A DNA stretch of 64,000 nucleotides from Alectoria sarmentosa (Eukaryota > Ascomycota > Lecanoromycetes > Lecanorales > Parmeliaceae): assembly GCA_009733775.1 (NCBI GenBank), contig WOGZ01000111.1, positions 1 through 64,000 on the forward strand, given 5' to 3'. The translations under genes and the position numbers were made by a program. A model generated the notes under the pieces. It had not been told where the DNA came from. It saw only the letters and a program-made list of their open reading frames with translations, and made no database searches. Below, one piece after another: positions 23,224 through 35,902 of this stretch (position 1 is the stretch's first letter; each line of letters opens with the position of its first letter).

Positions 23224-25705
23224 ATGACGGCTCCCTGGACGTCTCATAGTAGTACCTCGTCCTCGGAATGGATCGTACTTGCCCAAAGCATTGGACAGAA
23301 CGAAAGAGGGGAATACTTGAAACTCGACGGGCAAAACCTAGACATAGGTAAAGTTGTCGCAATTTCAAGGTCAGAGAGGGCAGACAATCTGTTTGATTAA
23401 GTAGACTCATTGGCCGTAGGTACGGTATTCGATTCAGCGTTGAGAACGAAAAACTCAAAAAACTTGAGCAAAGCGTAAGGGCTCTTCACGCCGACCTCGA
23501 TAAGGGAAAGGTTATATATGGTAAGTACGATCGTCCCTGAGCGTGTAAGAGATTCCACAATTGCTGACACTACAAGGCGTAAACACTGGATTTGGTGGGA
23601 GTGCGGATACACGGACTCATGGGGTGGTCGAACTTCAAAACATGTTGATTCGCGAGCTCCATAGCGGCATTCTCCCAACCTCGATTGGAGAAGCTGGAAT
23701 TAGAAGGCAAGGGAAGCTCCCAAATGCTGAGGACCGGAAACAAACCTTGCTCGGAGAGTCTTTGTATTCTAATGACTACATGCCAGAGTCATGGGCTCGT
23801 GCGTCAGTTGCCGTCCGCGTCAATTCCCTCGCCAGCGGCTATTCTGGTGTCCGCTCCGACATACTCAAAAGTATGATTGGACTTTTGAAGAATGACATTG
23901 TCCCTTTGATCCCGCTTCGGGGCAGTATCTCTGCTTCTGGTGATCTGATGCCACTTTCTTATATTGGAGGTGCGCTTCAGGGAGATCCGGGAGTCCGTGT
24001 CTGGGCTAGGAGTGCACATGATGGCCGCCGCCGTGTGACTACGGCCGATGTCGCCTTGAAAGAATCGTCTCTTGCACCGATTGATTTGAGACCAAAAGAG
24101 GGATTGGCGCTCATCAATGGAACTGCCGTATCTACCGGTGTAGCAGCGCTAGCAATGCATGACGCCAACTGTCTCGCTGTCACATCTCAAGTGTTGACAG
24201 CAATGAGTGTGGAAGCTTTGTGCGGAGCCAAGGAAAGCTTCGATCCAATTTTTGCAAAATTAAGACCGCATCCTGGTCAAATCGAAGCAGCTCGCAACAT
24301 TCATAAGCTCCTTGCAGGTTCAAGATTGGCACTAGACGACGGTGACCATGGCGAGGGCTCTCTACGTCAAGACAGATATTCCACACGGACTGCTTCCCAG
24401 TGGATTGGTCCCGTTCTAGAAGACTTTCTGCTTGCAAATCGCCAGGTCACAATCGAATGCAATTCGGTCACAGACAATCCCCTGATAGATGTCGAAAGGG
24501 ATGGCAAATCTTTCCATGGCGGTAACTTCCAGGCAAAAGCAATCACATCAGCCATGGAAAAGACTCGCTCAGGGCTGCAGTCTATCGGTCAAATGCTGTT
24601 TGCGCAGTGTACTGAACTGATTAATCCAAGGCTGAATTTCGGTCTCCCTCCAAACCTTACTGCCGATGAACCGAGCGAATCCTTCATGTTCAAACCTGTA
24701 GATATCATGATTGCTGCTCTTCAGTCAGAGCTCGGGTTTCTATCAAACTCAGCTGGAAGTCATGTACAGTCTGCGGAAATGGGGAATCAAGCCCTCAACT
24801 CTCTCGCATTGATATCGGCAAGATACACTCACACCGCTCTGGATGTTCTTACACAGCTCGCTTCCGCACACGTGTTTGCACTTTGCCAAGCACTCGATTT
24901 GCGAGCCATGCGTCTCCGGTTTCTGGATGACTTCAAGCCTCTCCTGATGAAAGATACCGAGGAAAACCTTTCTAGTGTATTGTGCAACAAGGCTCAGCTT
25001 CAGGGCCTGCAAAGCCTGCTATGGCATAAATTCAAATTACTTCTGGATCAGACCACCTCCATGGACACAGCTCCCCGTTTTGCGCACATCTTCAGATCAT
25101 TGCAGCCAGTGGTCCTCGACGCCGCTGACGAGCGCCCGGAAACTCTCCCGTTCTTAAAAAAGTGGTCTCGAGTCTGTGTCGAAAGAGCAACCCAATCATT
25201 CGGAAAATCTCGAGAAGAATACTCTAATTGCGCCGACGCAACGCCGTTCCTCGGTATCGCTTCGCGTCGGGTCTATCGGTACATACGCAACGAGCTTTCC
25301 ATACCCTTTCTTAGAACAAAGGACCTCATCAATCTGAGACCTACGTCATCCCCTGACACCAACGGCTGTCCGCCAAGTCAACCTGAAGAGTTAAGAAGTC
25401 CCCCTCTTAGTCCGGACGCAGGACGAAAACGCAAGCGCGGCACCAGCGAGCAAGTAAACCATACTGCTAAGCTAGAACGCCCCGCTAGCGTCGCTGATGG
25501 TTGTGAAACGATGTACCATGAGCATCAAGTTAACGACAGCAGTCACAGACCCGAGAAGAGATCAAAGACCTCTTGCTCCGAAAAAGATGCAAAAGGGAGA
25601 AGTGCAACGGTGGGGTCGTACATCAGCCTTATATACGAAGCATTCCGCAGCGGATCGCTCTACAACCCTATATTCGAGTGCTTGGATGAAATCAAAGTAG
25701 TCTAG
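23224..25705 (+). CDS. Phenylalanine/histidine ammonia-lyase family enzyme, probable PAL
   Basis: Three exons: 23224-23369, 23420-23520, 23577-25705, giving 791 residues from an ATG at 23224. Splicing restores the conserved run from GKVIYG into VNTGFGGSADTRTHG. The MIO prosthetic group should form from Ala-Ser-Gly near residues 202-204, in SISASGDLMPLSYIGG. Other family stretches include NGTAVSTG, TDNPLID, GNFQAKAI and SAEMGNQALNSLALISARYT. The enzyme removes ammonia from an aromatic amino acid, so cinnamate from phenylalanine is most likely. The tyrosine or histidine alternative cannot be excluded by eye. Between the catalytic core and the C-terminal GSYISLIYEAFRSG there is an unusual hydrophilic insert of roughly 100 residues with a basic KRKR cluster near residue 700. 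It shares a divergent promoter with the prenyltransferase, which suggests a phenylpropanoid pathway. Confidence 0.92.
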
Positions 25706-26671
25706 CTCATTCAATCGACCCGTTTGGTGCAAGGATGAACATGCTGTTGACCCTTATCTAGGAAGTCGGTTGGTACCATCACCTGACAAGGTTTGCTCGG
25801 CGTTTCTCGCTGTAAGCCCAGTCTGCATTTCATAAGACCCGGGCGTTCGTCACAGCGATTCGCATGCATGCCGTACCTTACCCCGACTCCGGCTCCCCAG
25901 CGTCCCTCCCCAAAAATTCCCTCACAGTTCCTACAGGCAGTGCTCAACATATCCAAGGCTCTACGAAACCTTTCGGTCGTACTTGGCGCCACGTCCCACA
26001 TCATCTGCCTGAGCTGTATGATGAAGAGAGTCTTTCTCTTCCGTCGTTTATCGAGACCGCACTTGAACCTACACTGAGCTTGGAGTCTGGCCCTGCAACC
26101 TAGTCTACGGGTAGTTTTCGTGTCGTGCCGCTATCAGTGTTGTACGTCTAAGGAACCCGGCGAACGCTTCTGGAATGCGCATCAGATTTGGTACTTTTAC
26201 GATAGGATGCCGTGAGTCGCGAAAAGAGACAAATGCATTCGACGAACACTCGTACTAAGCTATCTTGTCAATATAATTTGCCTTGTAGATAAGATTCGAT
26301 GGCTTGTATGCTACCAATATCGCTGAGAAGATTTTTTTATATGTATATTATTTCATTGACTCGTGTCTAAGATTTGTTAGTCAGAGTGGTGTCTTATTGC
26401 GTTATGACTCGTATGTACGTGACACAAAGAGGATTGGCAACAGTTCCCGAGCCTAGCCAGCGGATAGCTTATCCTTGACGACGTATCATCAAGACGAAGG
26501 AACAAGTAGCTAGCCCGAGCCGCTGAATTGGGCTGATAGTGTCTTGATAGGGGTAACACCAGTTCATAGAAGTTCCTAGAGAAGACGAATCTTCATGTGC
26601 CGTCTAACCATATTTTGGATCCGCAATCGCAGAGTCAAAAACCTCGTCGCTGTCAGCATTTCGCTTTTGCC
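25706..26671. other. Region between ammonia-lyase and split P450; no gene supported
   Basis: Short frames only, for instance proline- and serine-rich ones at 25793-26103 plus. No domain, signal peptide or splice structure was recognised. Part of it may be the decayed 3' end of the split P450 gene. Confidence 0.45.
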
Positions 26672-27311
26672 TCAGCATGCACGAGGGCCACGGCCGAAAT
26701 CCAAGACAGAGATTAGCCATTGCTCGCAAGCGCTTGAGAGCTGGTCAGGGATATTGGCGATGATAAAGGTGTGAGTGAAGGAGTATTGCTCGACCTGAGT
26801 CGCGGAGGCTTGCTCTTCAAGCCAACGCTCGGGACAGAACGGGTCGGCGTCAGGGCCGGAAGCGGAGCGGTTGGCATACCCGACCGAGCTGTCTACTCCG
26901 ACGAGTGTCTGCCAGTGCGTCAATGTTAAGGTTTTCTGGGTGGTAGCCAGCCGAAGGGGGGGATTTGACGATGATTGCCAGGGCAACCAGCAACAGAATC
27001 GATGGGCGAGCTTACCGTTTTTGCGAAGAATGACCAGCCATTTAAGTCTCCCTTTAGGTATCACGCAAGGAACGTTGAGACTGGTGGCTCGATGTACTCC
27101 AGAAAGTCCTTCATGAAGGCTTAGGGATAGAATCCTAGGTAGAGAGCATGGGTCCAGCATTGCCTGATCAAATGGAGGTCGAAACCTTTATACATCTCTA
27201 CAGGGCAAGGATATCGGAAATCGCTCAAGAAATGGGTCAAAGGAGGGTACGCTGTCCTTACTATATATATACAATCCTACGTGTCTTGGACCGAGACCTT
27301 CTCATTCGGCT

Positions 27312-27312
<1 letters not shown>
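26672..27312 (-). pseudogene. 3' half of a cytochrome P450 gene split by retrotransposons
   Basis: Reading minus from 27312, the frame continues from the repeat codons E-P-N-E-K into VSVQDT and then a stop. Further on come LPRILSLSLHEGLSGVHRA and SLNVPCVIPKG, which match the K-helix region of fungal P450s, but the ExxR arginine is replaced (EGLS). Next are VDSSVGYANRSASGPDADPF, CPERWLEE and the heme-loop remnant DFGRGPRAC, followed directly by TGA where the loop should continue with a small residue and Gly. The 5' half of the same kind of gene, in the same orientation, lies at 43309-44283 on the other side of the AT-rich block. Loss of catalytic residues and several stops show the gene is dead. 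Confidence 0.8.
27298..27312. repeat. Left target-site duplication of the AT-rich insertion
   Basis: CTTCTCATTCGGCTC, identical to 43294-43308. With one C/T difference the match extends to 18 bp (GAC versus GAT before it). It lies exactly where P450 coding sequence ends and the AT-rich insertion begins. Confidence 0.8.

Positions 27313-27344
<32 letters not shown>
27313..27344. repeat. (GATT)8 microsatellite, probable LINE 3' tail
   Basis: Eight perfect GATT units directly abut the left target-site duplication and are followed by AATTCATATTGG and less degraded sequence. Simple-repeat 3' tails next to the target duplication are a hallmark of non-LTR retrotransposition. Confidence 0.7.
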
Positions 27345-27741
27345 AATTCATATTGGACATCTCGAGGGACTTCACAGGCGATTAAGGTCCAATCAAATAA
27401 ATTTATGTTCGAAGCTTTTATTTTCGGGATAAATTATTACGTTATTTAAAACAAGCTTATAAACTTTAAATTTTTATATGATGATGATGAAATGAGTTTT
27501 TAATGTCTTAAAGCTCTTTATAATCTCGAATTTTCGATGTTTTAAAATTCTTTTCGTCTCGAGACCCTTAAAATCCTCATAAAAATTTAAAAATTTTCGC
27601 GAAAATTTTTAAAAAATTATGCGCTGCGGAGAAGAAATATTAAAAATCGAAATTTATCATTAAAAATAATAATAACGTTTAAAAAGCAGAAATCTTTTTT
27701 TTATAACGCTTATAAAAATTATTAAAAAGCTTAACATCTTC

Positions 27742-27746
27742 GAGAG
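27742..27746. repeat. 5-bp target duplication (GAGAG), left of Ty3 element
   Basis: GAGAG immediately precedes the TGTTAG start of the left LTR. The same five bases follow the right LTR at 34832-34836. Five base pairs is the usual duplication for Ty3/gypsy integrases. Confidence 0.8.
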
Positions 27747-27950
27747 TGTTAGAATCAGCATAAAGTCATGTTATATGAGTGTATTGAATAAAACAACTAA
27801 GTGAGAAGAAAGTATATATATAGAAAAAAAGCATTTATATGAAAATAAATGTCTTTATTAAGTCACGTTAAGCTCAATCGAGTAGTGTTAAAGAAATATA
27901 ATGTTAAAGAAAAATCAGCCCTATTAAGAATATAGGGTACGCTCGTAACA
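27747..27950. repeat. Left LTR of Ty3/gypsy element (204 bp)
   Basis: Starts TGTTAGAATC and ends CGCTCGTAACA, so it carries the TG...CA termini. It aligns without gaps to 34628-34831. The differences I checked are all transitions, most of them G or C here against A or T in the right copy. Adjacent, reading minus, is a purine-rich stretch (GAGAAAAAGAAATAA) that fits a polypurine tract, so this is the 3' LTR of a minus-strand element. Confidence 0.85.
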
Positions 27951-29499
27951 TTATTTCTTTTTCTCAAAAAGCGATGTCTCAACGTTATGAAAATCGAAGA
28001 AATATACCTATAACTTGTCTTATGTCTTCGAAACATTTAATTGATAATCATTTTCAATTGAAAAAAGTTGATGACAATAACGATAACAATATATCATGAA
28101 AAATTCATTTATAACACCGTCGATATTATGATATTTTATCGTTTCAAACGTTTAAAAATAACGTGATTTGATAAAAAATTAACGTCATAATCGTCGTCGA
28201 AACATTTAAGTGTTTAATGTCATTTAATATTTCATATTTTGAATAAAGAAAAGATCGTAGAAATTAAGTGATATGATTAAATGAGATCTTTCGAATCGAA
28301 TCGAGTCGTAGACGTTAAATCTTATCTAAAATTTATATGTGTTTTGATGATACTCTAAATAATCTTTTTTTATGAATTATTATATATGTGATATCGAATA
28401 AGATCATTAATAATGATAGCGAGATTTTAAGACGACGTTAAGGGGCTTCGAAAGGTGTTCATAAAGTGAATAACGAAGGTCGCGTGTTCGTTTGAGTCTT
28501 AAATCAACATATCGTTATCGTCATCGATTTGAAAAAATGATGTGAAAACGCACGCACAATAATCGAAAGTTGTATATAATCGTTATCGTTTATTATAACA
28601 ACGATGATTATAAAAAAGAGAAAAAAAAGAGAAAAAGTGAATAATAAGATTTTTTTATAAATCAATCGTTAATTTAATCGAATAATGTTTAATCTTCTTA
28701 TCTTGACTTATTTGAATATCTTTTATAAAAGTCTTTTATTACGTTTTTTATATTGTCGAATTCATTTTTATTAATATTATATTAATTAAGATCTTTATTA
28801 ACGTCTTTTTATTTAATTTTGTATTTAAGACGATTTCATAATTTTTTTGAATTTAATATATCTTCGATTATTTATTCCTTCTTATCTTTGATGATAATAA
28901 TTTTAAAAAATAAATTCTTTTAATTAAACAATGAATTGATAATGATGAGATTTAAAAATTTAGAATGAAAAACGTTATAAATCTTTATGATCTTAAATAA
29001 TTTTAACTTATAAAAAAAATCGATAATAAATATAACTTTGAATGAGCCGAACATTTTATCGTTTAATTTCTTAAATGATTTATTAGTAACGATGTTCTTA
29101 TTATTAAGAAAGACGAAATCGCCTTTCTTAAACGTTATATCTTTTTTATGACGATTAACTTATTTGATCATCGCAAATTATGTTTTATTTATGTTATCGC
29201 GTATATAAACAAGAACGTTTTGTATATAATTAATAATATTCTTTGCTTTTGCAACATTAAAACGTTTTTGAGCGATAATATAATTAATAATATCAAGATT
29301 AAAGCTTATATAAAGATAAAAACCTTTATTTGTATAAAAAGGCGACACATTTATAAAGATTAAAACATTATTATTATTCGTAAATTCGATTATGAATATT
29401 TATTTGATTTAATCATCTTGCATGTGATTGTAATAAATACGCAAATAACGTTTTAAATTCTGATTGTTTCGTTTCATTTATTCATTTATTTTAAAATGA

Positions 29500-30160
29500 A
29501 AGATCGTAAATAATTTAATTTGAATATCGAGTTTTTTACAAAAAGATTTTTATATTATAACAACAAATTGTGAATCTCGATCAAACATTATTGATGTTGA
29601 TAATTCGTATATATAAAAAACTTCATTAATAAGCATTTCAATAATGTTTTCAATAAATGTATCATCATTTTTCGTTATACATAATACGTAATAACGCTTC
29701 TTAATTAAACAATTAATTATGATTTATATAACGTTATAACCTTTTAATAATAATAAATCGACGATGAAATTCATAAAAATGTTTTATTAACGTTTTTGTG
29801 AAATTGAGAGTGATTATAATAAATCATATTTACGATGTTTAAAAGTTTTAATTTTTTTGCAAATATAACAATTGTTGATATATGTAACGATTATTATTTT
29901 TATATTCCTTTAATAATACTTTCGCTTAAGTAATTCATATATATAAACGATTTTTAAATAATCATATATAGATTGATCGTGTATTTCTTAAATAATAACG
30001 ATATATATTGACTTAAATATTTATAAGCGATCTTTATAATAAAGAATATCGTTCGCGATAATATATTTATTGAATGTGATATTTCTCAATTTCTTTTTAT
30101 CATCAATAATTGTTTTATATATTTTATTATATTCGTTATCGATCTTATTCGCTTCAGACA
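29500..30160 (-). pseudogene. Integrase remnant of the Ty3/gypsy element
   Basis: Reading minus with stops, one can follow ANDILYYKDRL, then IVIIKEIHDQS and later a segment around FTKTLIKHFYEFHRR. These resemble the LLYYKGRL, VIQEIHDSP and DFVTGLP regions of fungal Ty3/gypsy integrases. Boundaries are approximate and several stops interrupt the frame. Confidence 0.5.
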
Positions 30161-30488
30161 TTTTATAAAAAAAAGGGTTATTAATAACATTAACCTCGTA
30201 TTCGATATCATCGAAATTTAAATGATTCGATATAAAAATGATTTAATGTTGTTATCTAAGCCGTTTATTCATAAAGTCGATAAGTTTATATTCAATCATT
30301 CGAGTGAGAATATCAACCTTAAAATTTTGTGATCCCAAACCATAAATGATTTTAATGTTATATTCGAATAACATATCGAGATATTTAATTTGATAACGAC
30401 TTAAATCACGTCCCTCAGTAAAGTATATAAAATCTTTGTGATTCGTGAATATCTTAATCGAAATATTGATATATTTTAATTTAGATTA

Positions 30489-30722
30489 TTAATGTTTTAA
30501 ACATCGAATAATAACGAGTAATTTTTTATCGTAGATTTGATAATTGCATTTGATTAAAATTAGGTTTTTATTATAAAAGGTCATTGAATATAATATTTTC
30601 TTATTATTATATTGTAATAATATTCCCCCATTAACATAATCGAAAAAATTCATTTTCAAAATTGTTTTTTTGAATTTATCGAAATGTCGCAAAATAAAAA
30701 CTTGTGTAATGTTGATTTTCAA
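30489..30722 (-). pseudogene. RNase H remnant of the Ty3/gypsy element
   Basis: An open stretch of 77 codons ends in IKCNYQIYDKKLLVIIRCLKH, the family's NYEIYDKELLAII motif. It is preceded by FFDYVNGGILLQY (the DASDYAxGGVLSQ region) and YSMTFYNKNL. Position between RT and integrase confirms the assignment. Confidence 0.7.
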
Positions 30723-31307
30723 TTAAATAAAGACTTTTTAATAAACGAATAATCATTCATAAATGACATCTTTTCTTATAAAACGAATTATCGATTTAAT
30801 TATCTTCGAGAAGTCTTTTATAAACTTTTTATAAAAATTATAAAAGTTGATAAAGATTTATATTTGTTTTAAATTCGTAGGTTGTGCTCAATCGACGACG
30901 ATTTATATCTTAATCGAATTTATTCATAATTCATCGATAAATACGAGAAGGTTTAAAAATTTGATCTTTTATATATGAAATTCGCATTTGAGAATGTTCA
31001 TTTATAAATCGATCTCTCGTAACTTTTAAAGAATCAATCGAATGTGTTAAATGTGTTTTTTTTTAATTTTGTTATAAATAAAAATATCGTTTAAATATGC
31101 TTAACAAAAATCATTTAAATATTCGAAAAAAATATTATTTATGTATTATTAATAAATAATAAAATCATTTATCAATTTAAATAAAAACATTTAATATTTA
31201 TATACTTTAAAAAATGTAATAAATATAATAAAATTCTCGTTATTTAAATGCATTTAAAATTTATTAAAAATAACGATAATATCAAATCGTATAAAATATT
31301 TACAATT

Positions 31308-31586
31308 TTATATTTTTATTAAAATCTCATTTATTAATGAAATAAAATATCGATTTCTTTTAATAATAGCGTTTAATTTTCGATAATTCACATAAAATCG
31401 CAAATCTTTATTTGATTTCTTAGCAAATAAAATAGATGAAACGAATAAAGTATAATTAAATACGATAAATTCTTTTCTTAAATGTTCGTTTAAATATTTT
31501 TTAACTTGTTCGAATTTATAATCTGATAATAAATAAATTCGATTTTTAAATAATAAACTTTTATCTGCTCTTTTAGCGAATTTCAA
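31308..31586 (-). pseudogene. Reverse transcriptase remnant of the Ty3/gypsy element
   Basis: A 92-codon open stretch contains YKFEQVKKYLNEHLRKEFI, then FAKKSNKDLRFYVNYRKLNA, the Ty3/gypsy pattern KKDGSLRxCVDYRALN, followed by NRYFISLINEIL. The YxDD active-site segment lies further downstream in degraded sequence and was not located. Confidence 0.75.
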
Positions 31587-32625
31587 TTTATAATCATAAA
31601 AACGATATAAAAATAATATATTCGTTTATAATTTATTAAAAACATTTATATAATCATAATAATTTATAAAAAGTTTATTAAAAACCTTTTAAAAAGTGAG
31701 GGTTTTAGCATTATTAATTTGAGCGTTCTTCGATATATATAATTTATAACATCTTTTATATTTGGTTTCGAAATCGCATAAACATAATTTATTAATCAAT
31801 ATTCGATTATCTCGTTGCAATTGTGATATAATTTCGAAAAGTTTATTGAAAATATTATAAATCTCATTTATTATCAAAAAAAAAAGCTTGTTCTCTTTAT
31901 TTCGAATTAAATAATAATAAATTAATATATTAATTTTAATAATATCGATGAAATCGAGCTTCTTAATCATCTTTTTCTTAAATACTTTAAATGTTAATAT
32001 CGACCTTTTTTTATTTGAAATGTCTTTGAAATAATATATATCGAAATTATCTTTATTCGATTCATTTTCAACAATAAATTTAAAAGATCGTATAATAATA
32101 ATAGATAATGTTTTTAATAAAAACGATAAATTCTTAAATGCTAATATTTTATTATCGTTATATTTATATTATTCAAATACAAACAACATTTTATTTTTTA
32201 ACATATCGAATATTATCTTATGCTTGTTTATTCATAATTTTTCGAAAATTAAATCGTGTTATTTTAATGAAGCGATAAGAATAAAATAAGATTCTTTTTT
32301 ATAATCATATATGTTCAAAATAAATAAAAGATAATGAGTGATAAATTATTTAAATAATCGTTTATTATAATCTTATAATGATTTTAACTTGAAAAAAAAA
32401 AAAATTCGATTTATAAGCGTTTATATATCTCAAATACGATAATTTCATTAATAACGATATAAACCTTAATACATCCGCAATTCATAAAAAAATTCGTAAA
32501 TGTCATTTATCGATTTTGTGATAATAACGTAATTATCATTCGAAAGAAACGTCGTGTTAAGAGATCATTTGAAATATTCGCTAAACATATGTTTATATTA
32601 TCTTTTATCGTGATTTTAAAAGAGG

Positions 32626-32988
32626 TTAATCTTTTTTCGAATCATTTGAAGAGTTTTTTAAATCATCGTCGTCGTCATTATTCATTTTTATAACATACAT
32701 TTGAACAATTTTCTTATTTGATTGAAAACAATCACGTTTAATGTGTTCAACTTGATTGCAATTATAACACATAAACTTTTTAATATCGATTTCGACTTTA
32801 ATTTTGATAAATAAAATCGATATAATAAATTTTATAAATGTTATTATGATATAAATAATTCTCGTTATTGAGATAATTAATTTCCTTATTGAAAATACAA
32901 TCTTAAATATAAATGTCTTAGATTTTTCTTCATATTCAACACGCTGAATGTTATTCAATTTTCGTAAATATTTTTTAATAAATATCAA
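32626..32988 (-). pseudogene. Gag remnant with CCHC zinc knuckle
   Basis: A 120-codon open stretch contains CYNCNQVEHIKRDC, an exact C-X2-C-X4-H-X4-C retroviral-type zinc knuckle, followed by an acidic Asp/Asn/Ser tail. It lies on the 5' side of the RT domain, where gag belongs. Confidence 0.7.
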
Positions 32989-34627
32989 CTCGTTAAAATC
33001 TTTATATGCGTTTCAATTCTTTCGTAAATCTTTATGAATCTTTAAACGTAAATATCATATTATATTGTCTTTGTCTTTATCGATAACCTAATTAAATCGA
33101 ATAAAATTGACATAAAACTTCATAAAAGATATGATACCTTATTGAAAAAAATTATATTATCATTTAACATTATCTTATTAATCAGAATTCTCATAAATGT
33201 CGATCAAATCATTCATTATCTCTTTATAAAATTGATATAAATTTAAACAATTTCTCAATCGACGTCTCATCGTTTATTTTAAAGCTTTTTCTTTTAATTT
33301 AAAAATAACATAAGTTAATTTGAACTCAACAATAAAATATTAATTATAATTAATAATGAATTTGTGATTTATTTTGAAAGATCAATCGTTTCATATAAAA
33401 CTCTTTTTATTCGTAAAAATAAAAAAGTTAAATAATTTGAAAAACTTATTCTTCTTCGATACAAATCGATTCTTGAATTTATTATAAAAAAGTTCGTTTT
33501 TTAAATCCTTTTTTAAATCTTTCTTCAATGATTAAAGTTTCATTATATTGATCTTTCGTTACAATTATGTTATTTGCTTCTGTTAATTATAAGCGATATT
33601 ATTCAATTATTAAATTATTTACTTCGATTAATATAAAAAATTTATAACCTCGTTTTTATCGATAATAATTTTATAAAAACGAAATAAAAATTCGCGAAAA
33701 TCGTCTCGTTCAAAACGAAGTTGATTTAATATATCAAAAAACTTCGTGAATACAACTTTCGTTCAATATAATAATTATTTATTGATAAAAATATATTATA
33801 AATCTAATTTATAATGTTGAAAAAAATCTTCGAAATCTTTAAATATAATTAAAATATGATGTTTATTGATTTTGTTCAAAAAATTTTGAATATGATTTTT
33901 TCTTTTCATTTCGATAAAGGTTATCGATAAAAAAGAAAATAAAAGAGAAAAAAAAGAAAAAGAGTTTAAATATTTCGAAAAATATAATATTAAAAAGTAT
34001 TATAATAAAGAAGAATGTTAACACTTTTCATTTAAGATATTTAATAATTTTCGTGTGATAAAGAAATTTGATTTTAACATATAAAAAACAATAAAGAGTG
34101 CTATTCAATCGTTTATTCACTTATTAAATTTTTATAAAAATAATATATTAATTAAATAACGTTCTTTCAATTTCGTTATTTATATAAAAAATATTTATTA
34201 TATCGTTATCAACTTCGTGCGAGAAAATTTGATAATGCGAAGTGAAAAAAGAAAACTTTAAAAGATTATAAAATCGTGATTTTTTATTCGATAATGATGT
34301 CGTGAAAGATTTAAATATCTTTAATAATGATCTTTCGAATGATATAATCGATATTGTTTTAACTTAAATTATATAAAGATAATATATGATTATTTCTTTC
34401 GATTCGTTAATTAAACGAATGTTTTAATATCTTTTTTATACTCGTTATTATTAATAAAACGAATTATTATCTTAATGCGAGTTATTTGAATTTCAATTAC
34501 CGTAAATAACCTAATTTAAAAATACGATATTTTAATAATTTTTATGTCTTGATAAAGTTTTTATCAATACGATTTTTTGAATTCGTTAATTAATACGAAT
34601 AAAATAAGTGAGATAACTTAATTATAA

Positions 34628-34831
34628 TATTAAAATCAATATAAAATTATATTATATAAATATATTAAATAAGATAACTAAATGAAAAGAAAATATATAC
34701 ATAAAAAAAAGACATTTATATAAAAACAAATGTCTCTGCCAAGTCACGCTAAGCTCAATCGAGTAGTGTTAAAAAAATGTGATATTAAAGAAAAGTTAGC
34801 TTTATTAAAAATATAAAGTACGCTCATAATA
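34628..34831. repeat. Right LTR of Ty3/gypsy element (204 bp)
   Basis: Aligns end to end with 27747-27950. Its termini have decayed to TATTAAAATC and CATAATA by G-to-A and C-to-T changes. At a few sites (CTCTGCC against TTTATT) it keeps C where the left copy has T, so both copies were mutated independently. Confidence 0.85.
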
Positions 34832-34836
34832 GAGAG
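34832..34836. repeat. 5-bp target duplication (GAGAG), right of Ty3 element
   Basis: GAGAG directly after the right LTR, matching 27742-27746. Confidence 0.8.
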
Positions 34837-35902
34837 CGCTTTAAAATGTGTATATGAGACGTTTTAAAAAGAACTTTTTATTTGCCGCCTCTTTATTTAA
34901 ATCATAAATAAGATTTTAATATATTATTTTTGAAGATTATCTTTTTTATAAGAATCTTTTAATATATTTATTCATTTTTTTATATCATCGCGATTTCGAT
35001 TTATTAAAAATCTCAAAATTTATTATTTATGCTTTTTTTTTAAATCGCGAGAAATGAAAAAAGTGTTATAAATCGTTTTGAAAACGATTTATTCGAGAGA
35101 TTAATGAATATCGTTTTCGTGTAAAAAGCTTTCGTTGTAAATCGATAATGATAACGTTTTTAAGATCATATCGATATGCTCATATTAAATTGAATGAATC
35201 GGTCGCTCATTTAAATATTAATTTAATGTCATTATTTGCGTTAATGTTATTAAAAATGTCGATATATAAATGTTAAATGATTAAGATAAGTCGATTGTGA
35301 ACGCTTAATCATCGTATATTAATAAATATTAAATGATCTTATATGAGTTATAAATGAATTTTATCGTTCAAGTTTTCAACGTCGTTTTATTCGCATCACT
35401 TTATTTATATAATTTAAATTCTTTTAAAATAACGAAATAATTATTCGTTTAAAAAATATTATTTTAAAATTATTATAAAAAATCATAATAATAATTTATG
35501 AGAATTTTTTATTATATAAAAATTTATTAAAAGTTAATTTATTTGAGATGAATGAATATCGTCGATCGTTTTTTGATAAAACGTAACATATAATTAAATA
35601 TCAACGTTTAATCTTTAAAAAGATTTATTTCAAATATAATTATTGCGAGAGCGATGAGATTTTAAATTGAATTTAATGAAATTAAAAAGCGATTTTGCGA
35701 TGAAGGATAATAAAAAAGCGTTTAATTTTATATTTTAATAATTTAATAATTTGACGATTAATTCGAAAACGCGTTTATTTATTAACGCGTAATTATTTAT
35801 TTATTTATTTTTTCGCGTTTATAAAACTTTTAATTTATTTAAAAATTTTAAAAATATTATTTTTTCGATTATAAGAATTTTAAAAAAAGATTTTTATTAT
35901 TA

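Larger units (their letters stand above)
27747..34831 (-). mobile_element. Complete but RIP-inactivated Ty3/gypsy LTR retrotransposon
   Basis: 7,085 bp with two 204-bp LTRs and a 5-bp GAGAG target duplication. On the minus strand the order is a gag zinc knuckle (32988-32626), reverse transcriptase (31586-31308), RNase H (30722-30489) and an integrase-like region (about 30150-29500). The order RT, RNase H, integrase is diagnostic of Ty3/gypsy rather than Ty1/copia. All frames are interrupted. It sits inside the larger LINE block and is therefore the younger insertion. Confidence 0.85.
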
